From an uncultured Paracoccaceae bacterium (GTDB taxonomy: Bacteria; Pseudomonadota; Alphaproteobacteria; Rhodobacterales; Rhodobacteraceae), in NCBI GenBank assembly GCA_947500135.1, contig CANMQX010000001.1, positions 434,001 through 498,000 on the forward strand: DNA of 64,000 bases, written 5' to 3'. The notes below the pieces were generated by a model that saw only the letters and a list, made by a program, of their open reading frames with translations, ran no database searches and was not told where the DNA came from. This document shows, piece by piece, positions 33,495 to 41,523 of the stretch. Position 1 is the first letter of the stretch. Every line of letters begins with the position of its first letter. The position numbers were made by a program, and so were the translations under genes.

Positions 33495-34676
33495 ATGCAA
33501 TTCTCCGCTCTGCGCCTTGGCGTGACCGCCCTGATTTTCAGCGCTTCGGCAAGCTTTGCCCAAACTTTTGATACACGGGCACAAGCGGCTTATGTGTTTG
33601 ACCAGACGACAGGCACCGTTCTGCTGGAAAAGGACGAAGACACGCCCCTGCCCCCGGCGTCCATGTCCAAGCTGATGACGATCTACATGGCGTTTGAGGC
33701 CGTGGCCAACGGACGGCTGGAAATTGATGAACTGCTGCCGGTCTCGACAGAGGCCGCGGCCTATGGCGGGTCATCGATGTTTCTGGACACCACCGACCGG
33801 GTCAGCGTCGAAGACTTGCTGCGCGGTGTAATCGTGCTGTCTGGCAATGACGCCAGCGCCGTTCTGGCAGAGGCACTATCACCTGACGGCACAGAAGCCG
33901 GGTTCGCCAGGATGATGACAGAACGCGCCCGGCAAATGGGCATGATGAATTCGACCTTCGCCAATTCCAACGGCTGGCCTGCCGCCGGGCACCGCATGTC
34001 GATGGAAGACCTTGGTATTCTGGCCAACCGGATCATCACCGACTACCCGACATTCTATCCGCTATTCGCGGAAACCGAATTTGCCTTTGACGGGCGGGTG
34101 CCGTCCAATTCGCGCAACCGCAATCCACTGCTGAACCTTGGCATCGGGGCGGATGGGCTGAAAACCGGTCACACCCAAGAAGCAGGCTATGGGCTGGTCG
34201 GATCCGCCAAACAAGGCGACCGCCGCGTGATCTTTGTGATCACCGGCCTTGATCGTCAGGTTGCCCGCGCCGAAGAAGCCGAAAAAATCGTCAACTGGGC
34301 GTTCAGGCAATTCGCGCAAAAGGAAGTTGCCCGCGAAGGCACAAGGATCGCAGAGGCTGACATCTGGATGGGCGGTGTCCCCACAGTGGGCCTGACCGTA
34401 TCAGAGGACCTGTCACTGCTGGTGCCAATCCTGAATCAAGGCACGCTGGATGCGGAAGTTGTCTATAACGGCCCGATTGAGGCACCCGTCAGCGCTGGGG
34501 ATGAACTGGCCGAACTGGTGATCACCTTGGACGGCTTGCCCGAAAAACGCATCCCCTTGGTGGCAGAGGCTGACGTGGCGCGCGGCGGCTTTACCACCCG
34601 GCTGCGCACGGCCGCCACGGTTTTGTGGGATAAATTCGGCCCCGGCGCGGGCGATGCGGTGCCAGAAGAGGCATGA
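33495..34676 (+). CDS. dacC: D-alanyl-D-alanine carboxypeptidase (PBP5/6 type)
   Basis: 393-residue periplasmic serine peptidase that trims the terminal D-alanine from peptidoglycan stem peptides. It has a signal peptide (about residues 1-22, ending in SFAQ). The catalytic triad motifs are S56-M-S-K59, SGND near residue 114, and KTG in LKTGHTQEAGYG. The C-terminal PBP5_C beta domain and a final amphipathic stretch (TVLWDKFGPG) are present. The ribosome site TAGGAG precedes the ATG. It overlaps tmk by 4 bp. Confidence 0.95.
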   Translation: MQFSALRLGVTALIFSASASFAQTFDTRAQAAYVFDQTTGTVLLEKDEDTPLPPASMSKLMTIYMAFEAVANGRLEIDELLPVSTEAAAYGGSSMFLDTTDRVSVEDLLRGVIVLSGNDASAVLAEALSPDGTEAGFARMMTERARQMGMMNSTFANSNGWPAAGHRMSMEDLGILANRIITDYPTFYPLFAETEFAFDGRVPSNSRNRNPLLNLGIGADGLKTGHTQEAGYGLVGSAKQGDRRVIFVITGLDRQVARAEEAEKIVNWAFRQFAQKEVAREGTRIAEADIWMGGVPTVGLTVSEDLSLLVPILNQGTLDAEVVYNGPIEAPVSAGDELAELVITLDGLPEKRIPLVAEADVARGGFTTRLRTAATVLWDKFGPGAGDAVPEEA

Positions 34677-35281
34677 GAAGACCGCGTTTTATCACGTTTG
34701 AAGGTATCGACGGTTCCGGCAAATCCACCCAATCCCGCCGTTTTGCAGACCACCTGCGCGGGCAGGGCCAGGATGTGATCCTGACCCGTGAACCCGGCGG
34801 CAGCCCGGGGGCAGAGGAAATTCGGCAACTGGTGTTGACCGGCGATCCCGACCGCTGGTCCGCCGAAACCGAAATCCTGCTTTTTACCGCATCACGGCGT
34901 GACCATCTGGAGAAGACCATCGAACCGGCTCTGGCTTCAGGGCAAACCGTGATCTCTGACCGGTTTGCCGACAGCACGCGGGTATATCAGGGGGCCACAC
35001 GCGGTGATCTGCGCAATATGGTGGACCAGTTGCATACGCTCATGATCGGGCGCGAACCCGACCTGACTTTCATCATCGATATGGACCCGGCCACCGCCCT
35101 TGAACGCGGGTTGGCGCGCAAATCCGGCGAAGACCGGTTCGAGGAATTCGGCCTGCCCTTTCAGGAAACTCTGCGCCACGGCTTCCTCGCCCTCGCCCAT
35201 GCACATCCCAAACGCTGCGTGCTGATCGACGGCAACCGGACTGCGGATCAGATTGCCTCTGAAATCGCGGCCCACGCATGA
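34673..35281 (+). CDS. tmk: Thymidylate kinase
   Basis: 202-residue dTMP kinase, which phosphorylates dTMP to dTDP with ATP for DNA synthesis. The P-loop is FEGIDGSGKSTQSRR, the DRF/Y-type motif is VISDRFADSTRVYQG, and the lid region has RLARKSGEDRFEEF. Length is normal. It overlaps dacC and holB by 4 bp each, a conserved operon order in alphaproteobacteria. Confidence 0.97.
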   Translation: MRRPRFITFEGIDGSGKSTQSRRFADHLRGQGQDVILTREPGGSPGAEEIRQLVLTGDPDRWSAETEILLFTASRRDHLEKTIEPALASGQTVISDRFADSTRVYQGATRGDLRNMVDQLHTLMIGREPDLTFIIDMDPATALERGLARKSGEDRFEEFGLPFQETLRHGFLALAHAHPKRCVLIDGNRTADQIASEIAAHA

Positions 35282-36384
35282 GCGATGATGCCATCCCCGA
35301 ACCCGACCGGGTCGAAGGGGCACCGCATCCGCGCGAAACAGCCCAACTTTTCGGACAGACGCGCGCGGAACAGGATTTTCTGGACGCCCATGCCGCAGGC
35401 CGGTTGCATTCCGGCTGGCTGATCACTGGGCCGCGCGGCGTGGGCAAGGCGACCCTGGCCTGGAAAATCGCAACCTTCCTGCTGGCAGATGCAGAGGTCG
35501 GGCTGTTTGGTGATCCGACCTTGCATGTCGATCCCGAAAATCCCGATGCACGGCTGATCCAATCCGGCGCGCACCCAAGGCTGGCACTGATCCGGCGGCC
35601 ATGGGACGACAAGACCAAGAAACTACGCGGTGAAATCACCGTCGATGCCGTGCGCAGCCTGAAAACCTTTTTTCAGATGTCAGCTGCAGATGGCGGACGG
35701 CGGTTGGTGATCGTGGATGCAGCGGATGAGCTGAACCGCAACGCCGCCAACGCGATCCTGAAAGAACTCGAAGAACCACCCGAAAACTGTACTATCCTGC
35801 TGATCGCGCATCAGCCATCACGCCTGTTGCCGACAATCCGGTCCCGCTGCCGGGAACTGCGGTGCAGCACGTTGTCACCGAACGATCTGCAAAAGGCGCT
35901 GGCACAGGCCGGGCATGACATCGAAAACAGCGAAAGCCTCGCGACATTGGCGGGCGGCTCTGCTGGCGATGCGATCCGGATGCTGAACTATGACGGGTTG
36001 CCGCTTTATGCCGAACTGGTCAATCTGCTGGGCGGCCTGCCCCGGATCGACCGGCCACAAGCGCTCAAACTTGCCGAAAGTTGTGCGGGACGCGGGGCCG
36101 ATATCCGCTTTGGCCTGACGCTCGATCTGCTGGACCTGTTTTTGTCGCGGACGGCGCGTGCCGGGCTGATGGGCGAACCCAACGCACAGGGCGCACCGGG
36201 TGAGGCGCGACTGCTGGCCCGCTTGGCCCCCGACGATCAGGCCGCGCGGGGCTGGGCACAACTGCAACAGGACCTGTCAAACCGGTCACGCCACGGGCGC
36301 GCGGTGAACCTTGACCCTGCCGCGCTGATCCTTGATATGATCTTCAAGATAGAAGAGACGGCGCAAGGTGTCGCCGCAGCGTAG
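35278..36384 (+). CDS. holB: DNA polymerase III subunit delta'
   Basis: 368-residue clamp-loader subunit. The AAA+ core has a P-loop WLITGPRGVGKATLAWKIA, a Walker B-like LVIVDAADELNRNAANAILK, the leucine-rich LLIAHQPSRLLPTIRSRC (SRC motif), and a C-terminal helical collar region. It loads the beta sliding clamp together with the gamma/tau and delta subunits. It follows tmk with a 4-bp overlap and precedes tatD by 7 bp. Confidence 0.94.
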   Translation: MSDDAIPEPDRVEGAPHPRETAQLFGQTRAEQDFLDAHAAGRLHSGWLITGPRGVGKATLAWKIATFLLADAEVGLFGDPTLHVDPENPDARLIQSGAHPRLALIRRPWDDKTKKLRGEITVDAVRSLKTFFQMSAADGGRRLVIVDAADELNRNAANAILKELEEPPENCTILLIAHQPSRLLPTIRSRCRELRCSTLSPNDLQKALAQAGHDIENSESLATLAGGSAGDAIRMLNYDGLPLYAELVNLLGGLPRIDRPQALKLAESCAGRGADIRFGLTLDLLDLFLSRTARAGLMGEPNAQGAPGEARLLARLAPDDQAARGWAQLQQDLSNRSRHGRAVNLDPAALILDMIFKIEETAQGVAAA

Positions 36385-36391
36385 AGGCGTC

Positions 36392-37180
36392 ATGACCGAA
36401 GCAAAAATCGTCGACAGCCATTGCCATCTCGACTTCCCAGATTTTGACAATGAACGCCCCGCCGTGATCCAGCGCGCCCTGGATGCAGGGGTGGAACGGA
36501 TGGTGACGATCTGCACAAAGTTACGGCTGGAACCCCAGGTGCGGGCCATCGCCGAGGCCCATGCGCCCGTGTTCTACGCCGCTGGCACCCATCCGATGAG
36601 CGCGGCGGATGAACCACTGGCCAGCGCGGACGAATTGATCGCCCTTGCCCGGCATCCCAAATTCGTCGGGATTGGTGAGACCGGGCTGGATTATCACTAC
36701 ACATCCGACAGCAAGGACATTCAGCAGCAATCCCTGCGCATCCACATAGCCGCAGCCCGCGAAACCAAGCTGCCCCTGATCATCCATGCCCGTGCGGCAG
36801 ATGATGACATGGCGCAAATCCTGACCGAAGAATACGCCAACGGGGCCTATACCTGCGTCATGCATTGCTTTTCCAGCGGTGCGGTATTGGCGCGAAAAGC
36901 CCTTGATCTGGGCTTCTACCTGTCCATGTCCGGCATTGCAGCCTTTCCCAAATCGCAGGAATTGCGCGACATCTTTGCTGCCGCCCCGGTTGACCGCATC
37001 CTTGTGGAAACCGACAGCCCCTATCTTGCGCCACCACCGCACCGGGGTAAGCGCAACGAACCGGCCTATACGGCACATACGGCCAAGGTCGGAGCAGAGG
37101 TTTTCGGCATGTCCTACGCAAACTTCGCCGCACAAACCACGGCCAATTTCGACCGACTTTTCTCAAAGGCCAGGGTATGA
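36392..37180 (+). CDS. tatD: TatD family metal-dependent DNase
   Basis: 262-residue TIM-barrel metallohydrolase. The metal ligands are seen in DSHCHLDFPDF, IGETGLDYHY, IIHAR, MHCFSS and LVETDSPYLAPPPHRGKRNE, all characteristic of TatD/YcfH-type 3'-5' exonucleases that act in DNA repair and degradation. The start ATG at 36392 follows TAGAGG; a start at 36368 would extend back into holB. It overlaps the metallo-beta-lactamase gene by 4 bp. Confidence 0.94.
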   Translation: MTEAKIVDSHCHLDFPDFDNERPAVIQRALDAGVERMVTICTKLRLEPQVRAIAEAHAPVFYAAGTHPMSAADEPLASADELIALARHPKFVGIGETGLDYHYTSDSKDIQQQSLRIHIAAARETKLPLIIHARAADDDMAQILTEEYANGAYTCVMHCFSSGAVLARKALDLGFYLSMSGIAAFPKSQELRDIFAAAPVDRILVETDSPYLAPPPHRGKRNEPAYTAHTAKVGAEVFGMSYANFAAQTTANFDRLFSKARV

Positions 37181-37980
37181 GCGATACGCTCAGCTTCACC
37201 ATTCTAGGCTGCGGGTCATCGGGCGGGGTGCCGCGCCTCGGCGGTCTCTGGGGGGCTTGCGATCCGACCAACCCGAAAAACCATAGGCGGCGCTGTTCAC
37301 TGTTGATCAAGCGGACCAACGGCGATGATGTTACGCAGGTCCTAATCGACACCTCGCCCGATCTGCGTAGCCAGTTGCTGGATGCAGATGTGGGCACACT
37401 TGACGCCGTGGTCTATACCCACGGCCATGCCGATCATGTGCATGGAATCGATGATCTGCGGATGATCGTCTTTAACATGCGGACGCGATTGCAGGTCTGG
37501 GCCGATGGAGGCACAACCAACGACCTGCTGAACCGGTTCGGTTATGCCTTCGTACAGCCCAAAGGGTCACCTTACCCGCCCATTTGCGAATTGAACGAAA
37601 TCGACGGGGATATCTGTATCGACGGCCCCGGCGGGCAGATCACGCTAACCCCGTTCGAGGTTGAACATGGCAGCATTACCGCCTTGGGGTTCCGGGTGGA
37701 CGATGTGGCCTATCTGCCTGATGTGTCGGCCATCCCGGCGACATCATGGGACAAGCTGCAAGATCTTGATTGCTGGATCGTTGATGCGCTGCGGCGTGAC
37801 CCGCACCCCACCCATTCGCATCTGGCCAATACATTGGACTGGATCGCAAAGGTCACCCCAAAACAGGCGGTGCTGACCAATATGCACAACGATCTGGACT
37901 ATGAAACACTGGCGCAGGAAACGCCCGATCACATCCAGCCAGCCTTTGACGGCATGACCCTCAGCTTTCCTGCGCGCTAG
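37177..37980 (+). CDS. Metallo-beta-lactamase fold hydrolase, PhnP-like
   Basis: 267-residue metallo-beta-lactamase superfamily phosphodiesterase. The zinc motif is YTHGHADHVHGIDDL (HxHxDH), with further ligands in TPFEVEHGS and the terminal TNMHNDLDYETL. The N-terminus FTILGCGSSGGVPRLGG is the PhnP/RNase Z-like group signature. PhnP splits ribose cyclic phosphate in phosphonate use, but this copy sits in the tmk-holB-tatD operon without phn genes, so a role in nucleotide metabolism is more likely. Confidence 0.88.
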   Translation: MSDTLSFTILGCGSSGGVPRLGGLWGACDPTNPKNHRRRCSLLIKRTNGDDVTQVLIDTSPDLRSQLLDADVGTLDAVVYTHGHADHVHGIDDLRMIVFNMRTRLQVWADGGTTNDLLNRFGYAFVQPKGSPYPPICELNEIDGDICIDGPGGQITLTPFEVEHGSITALGFRVDDVAYLPDVSAIPATSWDKLQDLDCWIVDALRRDPHPTHSHLANTLDWIAKVTPKQAVLTNMHNDLDYETLAQETPDHIQPAFDGMTLSFPAR

Positions 37981-37985
37981 GGCAG

Positions 37986-38915
37986 ATGTCGGCGCTTATC
38001 GACATTATCCTGCCCGTCTTTCTGGTCATCGGCTTTGGCTATCTGGCTGTCTGGAAGGGCTATTTCAACGATGCCAGCGTTGACGGGCTGATGAAGTTCA
38101 CCCAAGGCTTCGCCATTCCCTGCCTGCTGTTTCGGGCGATTTCGACACTGGACCTGAACCAGAATTTCGACCTCGCCCTGCTGGGCAGTTTCTATACAGG
38201 CGCATTCGCTGGTTTTCTGGCGGGCATGACTGGCGCGCGCTACATCTTTGGGCGCGGTTGGGAAGACAGTGTCGCCATCGGGTTCTGCTGCCTATTCTCA
38301 AACTCGCTGCTGCTTGGGCTACCAATCACCGAACGGGCCTATGGGGCTGACGCGCTTGAGGCGAATTACGCGATCATCGCCATCCATTCGCCGTTTTGCT
38401 ACGCAGTCGGGATCACCGCGATGGAGATTGCGCGCAATCGCGGCGGTAGCCTTGCCCGATTGCCCGGCAAGGTCCTGAATGCGATGTTCCGCAACGCGCT
38501 GATTGTGGGGATCACGCTGGGCTTTATCGTGAATTTCACTGGGCTCGCCCTGCCCGGCGTTCTGACGGATGCGCTTGATCTGATGATCCGGGCAGCCTTG
38601 CCCGCCGCGCTTTTTGGGCTTGGCGGGGTGCTTTATCGATATAGGCCAGAGGGCGACATGCGCACCATTTTGTTTGTCGTGGGTGTTTCGTTGATCCTGC
38701 ACCCGGTCATCGTCTGGATGTTGGCGCATGCAAATAGCCTTGGTACTGATGGGATCAGGTCAGCGATGCTGACGGCAGCTATGGCACCGGGGATCAATGC
38801 CTATGTGTTTGCCAATATGTATGGGACCGCCCGGCGGGTCGCTGCTTCTGCCGTGCTGATGGGGACGGCCTTGTCGATCTTGACAGTCTGGTGCTGGCTT
38901 GCGGTTCTGCCGTAA
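37986..38915 (+). CDS. AEC family transporter
   Basis: 309-residue inner-membrane protein of the auxin efflux carrier family, with about ten helices arranged as two sets of five. The first helix is IDIILPVFLVIGFGYLAVWKG, with the conserved proline-containing LPLP-like turn GLPITERAYG, and the second half has PAALFGLGGVLYR and the terminal GTALSILTVWCWL. Bacterial members move organic acids such as malate or malonate. It starts 5 bp after the PhnP-like gene, so it may be the last gene of that operon. Confidence 0.88.
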   Translation: MSALIDIILPVFLVIGFGYLAVWKGYFNDASVDGLMKFTQGFAIPCLLFRAISTLDLNQNFDLALLGSFYTGAFAGFLAGMTGARYIFGRGWEDSVAIGFCCLFSNSLLLGLPITERAYGADALEANYAIIAIHSPFCYAVGITAMEIARNRGGSLARLPGKVLNAMFRNALIVGITLGFIVNFTGLALPGVLTDALDLMIRAALPAALFGLGGVLYRYRPEGDMRTILFVVGVSLILHPVIVWMLAHANSLGTDGIRSAMLTAAMAPGINAYVFANMYGTARRVAASAVLMGTALSILTVWCWLAVLP

Positions 38916-38925
38916 AGGAAACCGC

Positions 38926-39606
38926 ATGCACCCCGTTTTCAGACCATCAAATATTGAACTGTTTTTCCGGCGCAATATCGCCAGAAAAACCTTGCGTGAT
39001 GTCTATAACAGACGACGGTTCGGAACCGATGGCCCGCTCTCTGACGAGGCCTTGTTTATCGATCCTTGCGCCGTGAAATGGCAATTCAAGCCGGGCCGCA
39101 AAAACGGGGCCCCGCGCTATTCCCAAATCCATAGCGGGCTTGTGGTTGGGGGTGACTGGGATCTCAGCGTCAGCGATATCACAAAATCGCGTAAGTTTAT
39201 CGCCTGTCACGCGCATTTTGTTGATGGCCAGACGTGGAAAGACACCGGCATCTACGATCACATGATGACGCAGATCGGCAAGTATGGGTCGTTTGATGCC
39301 TGCTACACGATGGATGATGTCATCGTCCGCTATGCAGCAATCGACCAGCTCTATGATGACATGGCAACGCGGGACCGCATGATGCTGCGACGCGAATTAC
39401 CGGAATTTTATCGGCGCGAATCCGGCGGTATTCTTGGCCATATCAACCGGCACGGAGAGGTCATTCGCTATGCTAATGGCAACCACCGCTTTCTTGTCGC
39501 ACGCATATTGAAATACCGCGAGGTTCCAATCCATGTCGGTGCTGTCCATCTGGGTGCGGTGACCAGCGGTGCTTTTGCGGCCTTACGTCAATCCATCTAC
39601 GATTAA
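38926..39606 (+). CDS. Unknown protein with ParB/sulfiredoxin-like motif
   Basis: 226-residue soluble protein. The C-terminal third has GGILGHINRHGEVIRYANGNHRF, which resembles the ParB-like nuclease/sulfiredoxin fold signature (a D/N-G-x-H-R turn followed by a helix, here LVARILKYREVPIHV). The N-terminal part is basic (FFRRNIARKTLRDVYNRRRF), which fits a nucleic-acid or kinase-like contact surface. I do not know the family name. A strong ribosome site (AAAGGA) precedes the ATG at 38926. It stands alone between the AEC gene and the convergent Gfo/Idh/MocA gene. Confidence 0.6.
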   Translation: MHPVFRPSNIELFFRRNIARKTLRDVYNRRRFGTDGPLSDEALFIDPCAVKWQFKPGRKNGAPRYSQIHSGLVVGGDWDLSVSDITKSRKFIACHAHFVDGQTWKDTGIYDHMMTQIGKYGSFDACYTMDDVIVRYAAIDQLYDDMATRDRMMLRRELPEFYRRESGGILGHINRHGEVIRYANGNHRFLVARILKYREVPIHVGAVHLGAVTSGAFAALRQSIYD

Positions 39607-39622
39607 GACCGCAGACGCAAAA

Positions 39623-40711
39623 TCACAAAACCACCGCCTGCCCAGTCGCCGCCGATTGCTGGGCGGCAATCCCGATGGCCACGGCGCGTTTGCCGTCATC
39701 CACGCTCACCTCAACCGCGCCTTCACCACGAATGACCGCATTGAACCGCTGATGCTGGTAATAGGTCGATCCGTTATGATCGCCCGCCTCAAGCAAAGCC
39801 GGATCAACCGGAATTTCAGCGACAATCGGCCCTTTGGGCGCACGCGGGCTGATGATCAGCTGCGGCACCGGTGGCGCACCCAGCAGCTTGGGCCAGAACC
39901 GGCCCGGACCGGGGACCAATGCCTCGATCTTGCCTTTGGGGCCAACGGCACTGATCTCTTCCTGCCATTTCGACCCTTCGGCGAACATGCAAAGCTCCAA
40001 CATCGCGCGCGCGCCTTTGGCAAAATCGATAATGACATAGCCGTTATCCCAGATATCCGGGGCCACCCCATCATAGCGTTCATCAATATGATTCAGTGAC
40101 TGGCCGGCACTGGCCATGACCCGCACAGGTTCATCCTGCAGAATAACCCGCATCAGATCAAAGAAATGACAGCATTTTTCGACCAGGGTGCCACCGGTCT
40201 TGGCATTAAACCGGTTCCAATCGCCGATTTTGGGCAGAAACGGAAACCGATGTTCGCGGATGGTCAGCATCTTGATGCCACCGGTCGTCTGTTCGGCCTG
40301 CGCGATCAGGGCGGCGACCGGGGGCATGTAGCGATACTCCATCGCCACCCAAACGGGATACGAATAGTCCTTGAACAAGGTATCCAATTCCGCCGCGTCC
40401 GCTGGATCGGTAAACAGCGGCTTTTCACATAGGATGGGCAATGGCCGGGTTTCCACGACCTGGCGCAACTGCGGCACATGCAGATAGTTCGGGCTGACGA
40501 TCACGACCGCATCCAGCGCCTCAAAGGCCAACAGCTCTTCCAGCGATGCGGCAACATGGGCATCCTCGGCCAATGTCGCGGCAGAAACGGCAAGTTCAGC
40601 AACCGGATCATAGACAACGGATACGCGGCCTTCCGGCAGCAGATTGATATTCTGGATATGTTCGCGCCCCATCATTCCGCAACCGATGATGCCATATCTT
40701 ACCTGATCCAA
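39623..40711 (-). CDS. Gfo/Idh/MocA family NAD-dependent enzyme (sulfoquinovosidase candidate)
   Basis: 362-residue Rossmann-fold protein. The nucleotide-binding motif is RYGIIGCGMMGREHIQNI at the N-terminus and the family motif CEKPLF is at about residue 90. The C-terminal domain has GGTLVEKCCHFFDLMRVI, with the conserved histidine. Such proteins oxidise sugars or, in the GH188/GH109/GH179 type, cleave glycosides through transient NAD oxidation. It is cotranscribed with a GntR regulator and diverges from an SsuD-like monooxygenase, so an NAD-dependent sulfoquinovosidase role is plausible but inferred. A TTG at 40711 with AAGGA 7 bases upstream is the best start; the ATG at 40741 overlaps gntR. 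Confidence 0.8.
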   Translation of the reverse strand: MDQVRYGIIGCGMMGREHIQNINLLPEGRVSVVYDPVAELAVSAATLAEDAHVAASLEELLAFEALDAVVIVSPNYLHVPQLRQVVETRPLPILCEKPLFTDPADAAELDTLFKDYSYPVWVAMEYRYMPPVAALIAQAEQTTGGIKMLTIREHRFPFLPKIGDWNRFNAKTGGTLVEKCCHFFDLMRVILQDEPVRVMASAGQSLNHIDERYDGVAPDIWDNGYVIIDFAKGARAMLELCMFAEGSKWQEEISAVGPKGKIEALVPGPGRFWPKLLGAPPVPQLIISPRAPKGPIVAEIPVDPALLEAGDHNGSTYYQHQRFNAVIRGEGAVEVSVDDGKRAVAIGIAAQQSAATGQAVVL

Positions 40712-40715
40712 ACCC

Positions 40716-41423
40716 TTATCCTTTACCCATGCGCGACACATAGCGCGCCTTGTTATGATCAAACCATGTCCGTGAAAACTCGACAGCCGCCCCTGCGGCA
40801 GTCCAGCTGAGCCGCTCAATGAACCCGGCCGGGCTGCCCGGCTTTTGGTGGAATGCCGGGGGCGTCCATGACGGGATGTCGCCAACACCGATCCGGTCCT
40901 CGACCGTTGCGATCACGACGCCCAGTGCGTCGCGGTAATACTGATAAAGCGAGTCCGACACATCAGCCGACCCGAACTCATCGCATAACCCACCATCCAG
41001 CCAAATCTCCTCCACCGCGATCAGGTCACCATCAAGCGACCGCAAACGGCGGATGCGGTGTCCATCATCAGTGGTCCCAAAATCGGGAAGATCGGCGGGC
41101 TTCGGCAAACGATCGACGGCGATCACCGCCGCCGTCGGTAATCCACCACCCCGGATTTTCTCCAACCGGAACAGGGAATAGACCGACGTCACATCGGCCT
41201 TCTGGCGTACATAATTGCCGGACCCCTGCACCCGCTCCAACAGACCCTTCGCCTCCAGGTCGGCCAGCGCCTTGCGCAGCGTTCCGACGGCAATGCCCAA
41301 ATCCACTGCCATCTCGCGCTCCGGCGGCAATCGGGCACCATCAACCAGATGGCCCGCGGCAATTTCGCGGATCAGCATCTCACTGATTTGGATATATCTT
41401 GGCAGTGCAGTCGCGGCCCGCAT
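40716..41423 (-). CDS. GntR family transcriptional regulator (UTRA domain)
   Basis: 235-residue HutC-type GntR regulator. The N-terminal winged helix reads YIQISEMLIREIAAGHLVDG and LPPEREMAVDLGIAVGTLRK; the C-terminal UTRA ligand domain carries IRRLRSLDGDLIAVEEIWLD. It probably represses the divergent monooxygenase-TRAP operon and its own operon, with a sugar phosphate or sulfonate as effector, by analogy with SmoD. I chose the ATG at 41423 (GGAGG 10 bases upstream); longer starts at 41444 or 41462 lie in or beside the palindromic operator candidate at 41461. Confidence 0.88.
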   Translation of the reverse strand: MRAATALPRYIQISEMLIREIAAGHLVDGARLPPEREMAVDLGIAVGTLRKALADLEAKGLLERVQGSGNYVRQKADVTSVYSLFRLEKIRGGGLPTAAVIAVDRLPKPADLPDFGTTDDGHRIRRLRSLDGDLIAVEEIWLDGGLCDEFGSADVSDSLYQYYRDALGVVIATVEDRIGVGDIPSWTPPAFHQKPGSPAGFIERLSWTAAGAAVEFSRTWFDHNKARYVSRMGKG

Positions 41424-41460
41424 GTCAACGACGCCTCCCCGCATCGCAAATTGATACACC

Positions 41461-41475
41461 ATTGTTACGCACAAT
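41461..41475. promoter_or_regulatory. Operator candidate for the GntR regulator
   Basis: ATTGT-TACGC-ACAAT, a perfect 5-bp-arm palindrome in the 100-bp gap between gntR and the monooxygenase gene. Size and position fit a dimeric GntR-family site controlling both divergent units. Confidence 0.5.
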
Positions 41476-41523
41476 CCAAAGTGCTAGGCAAGAAGGGGAA
41501 GAGGATTCTTTTGGGGAAAATGC

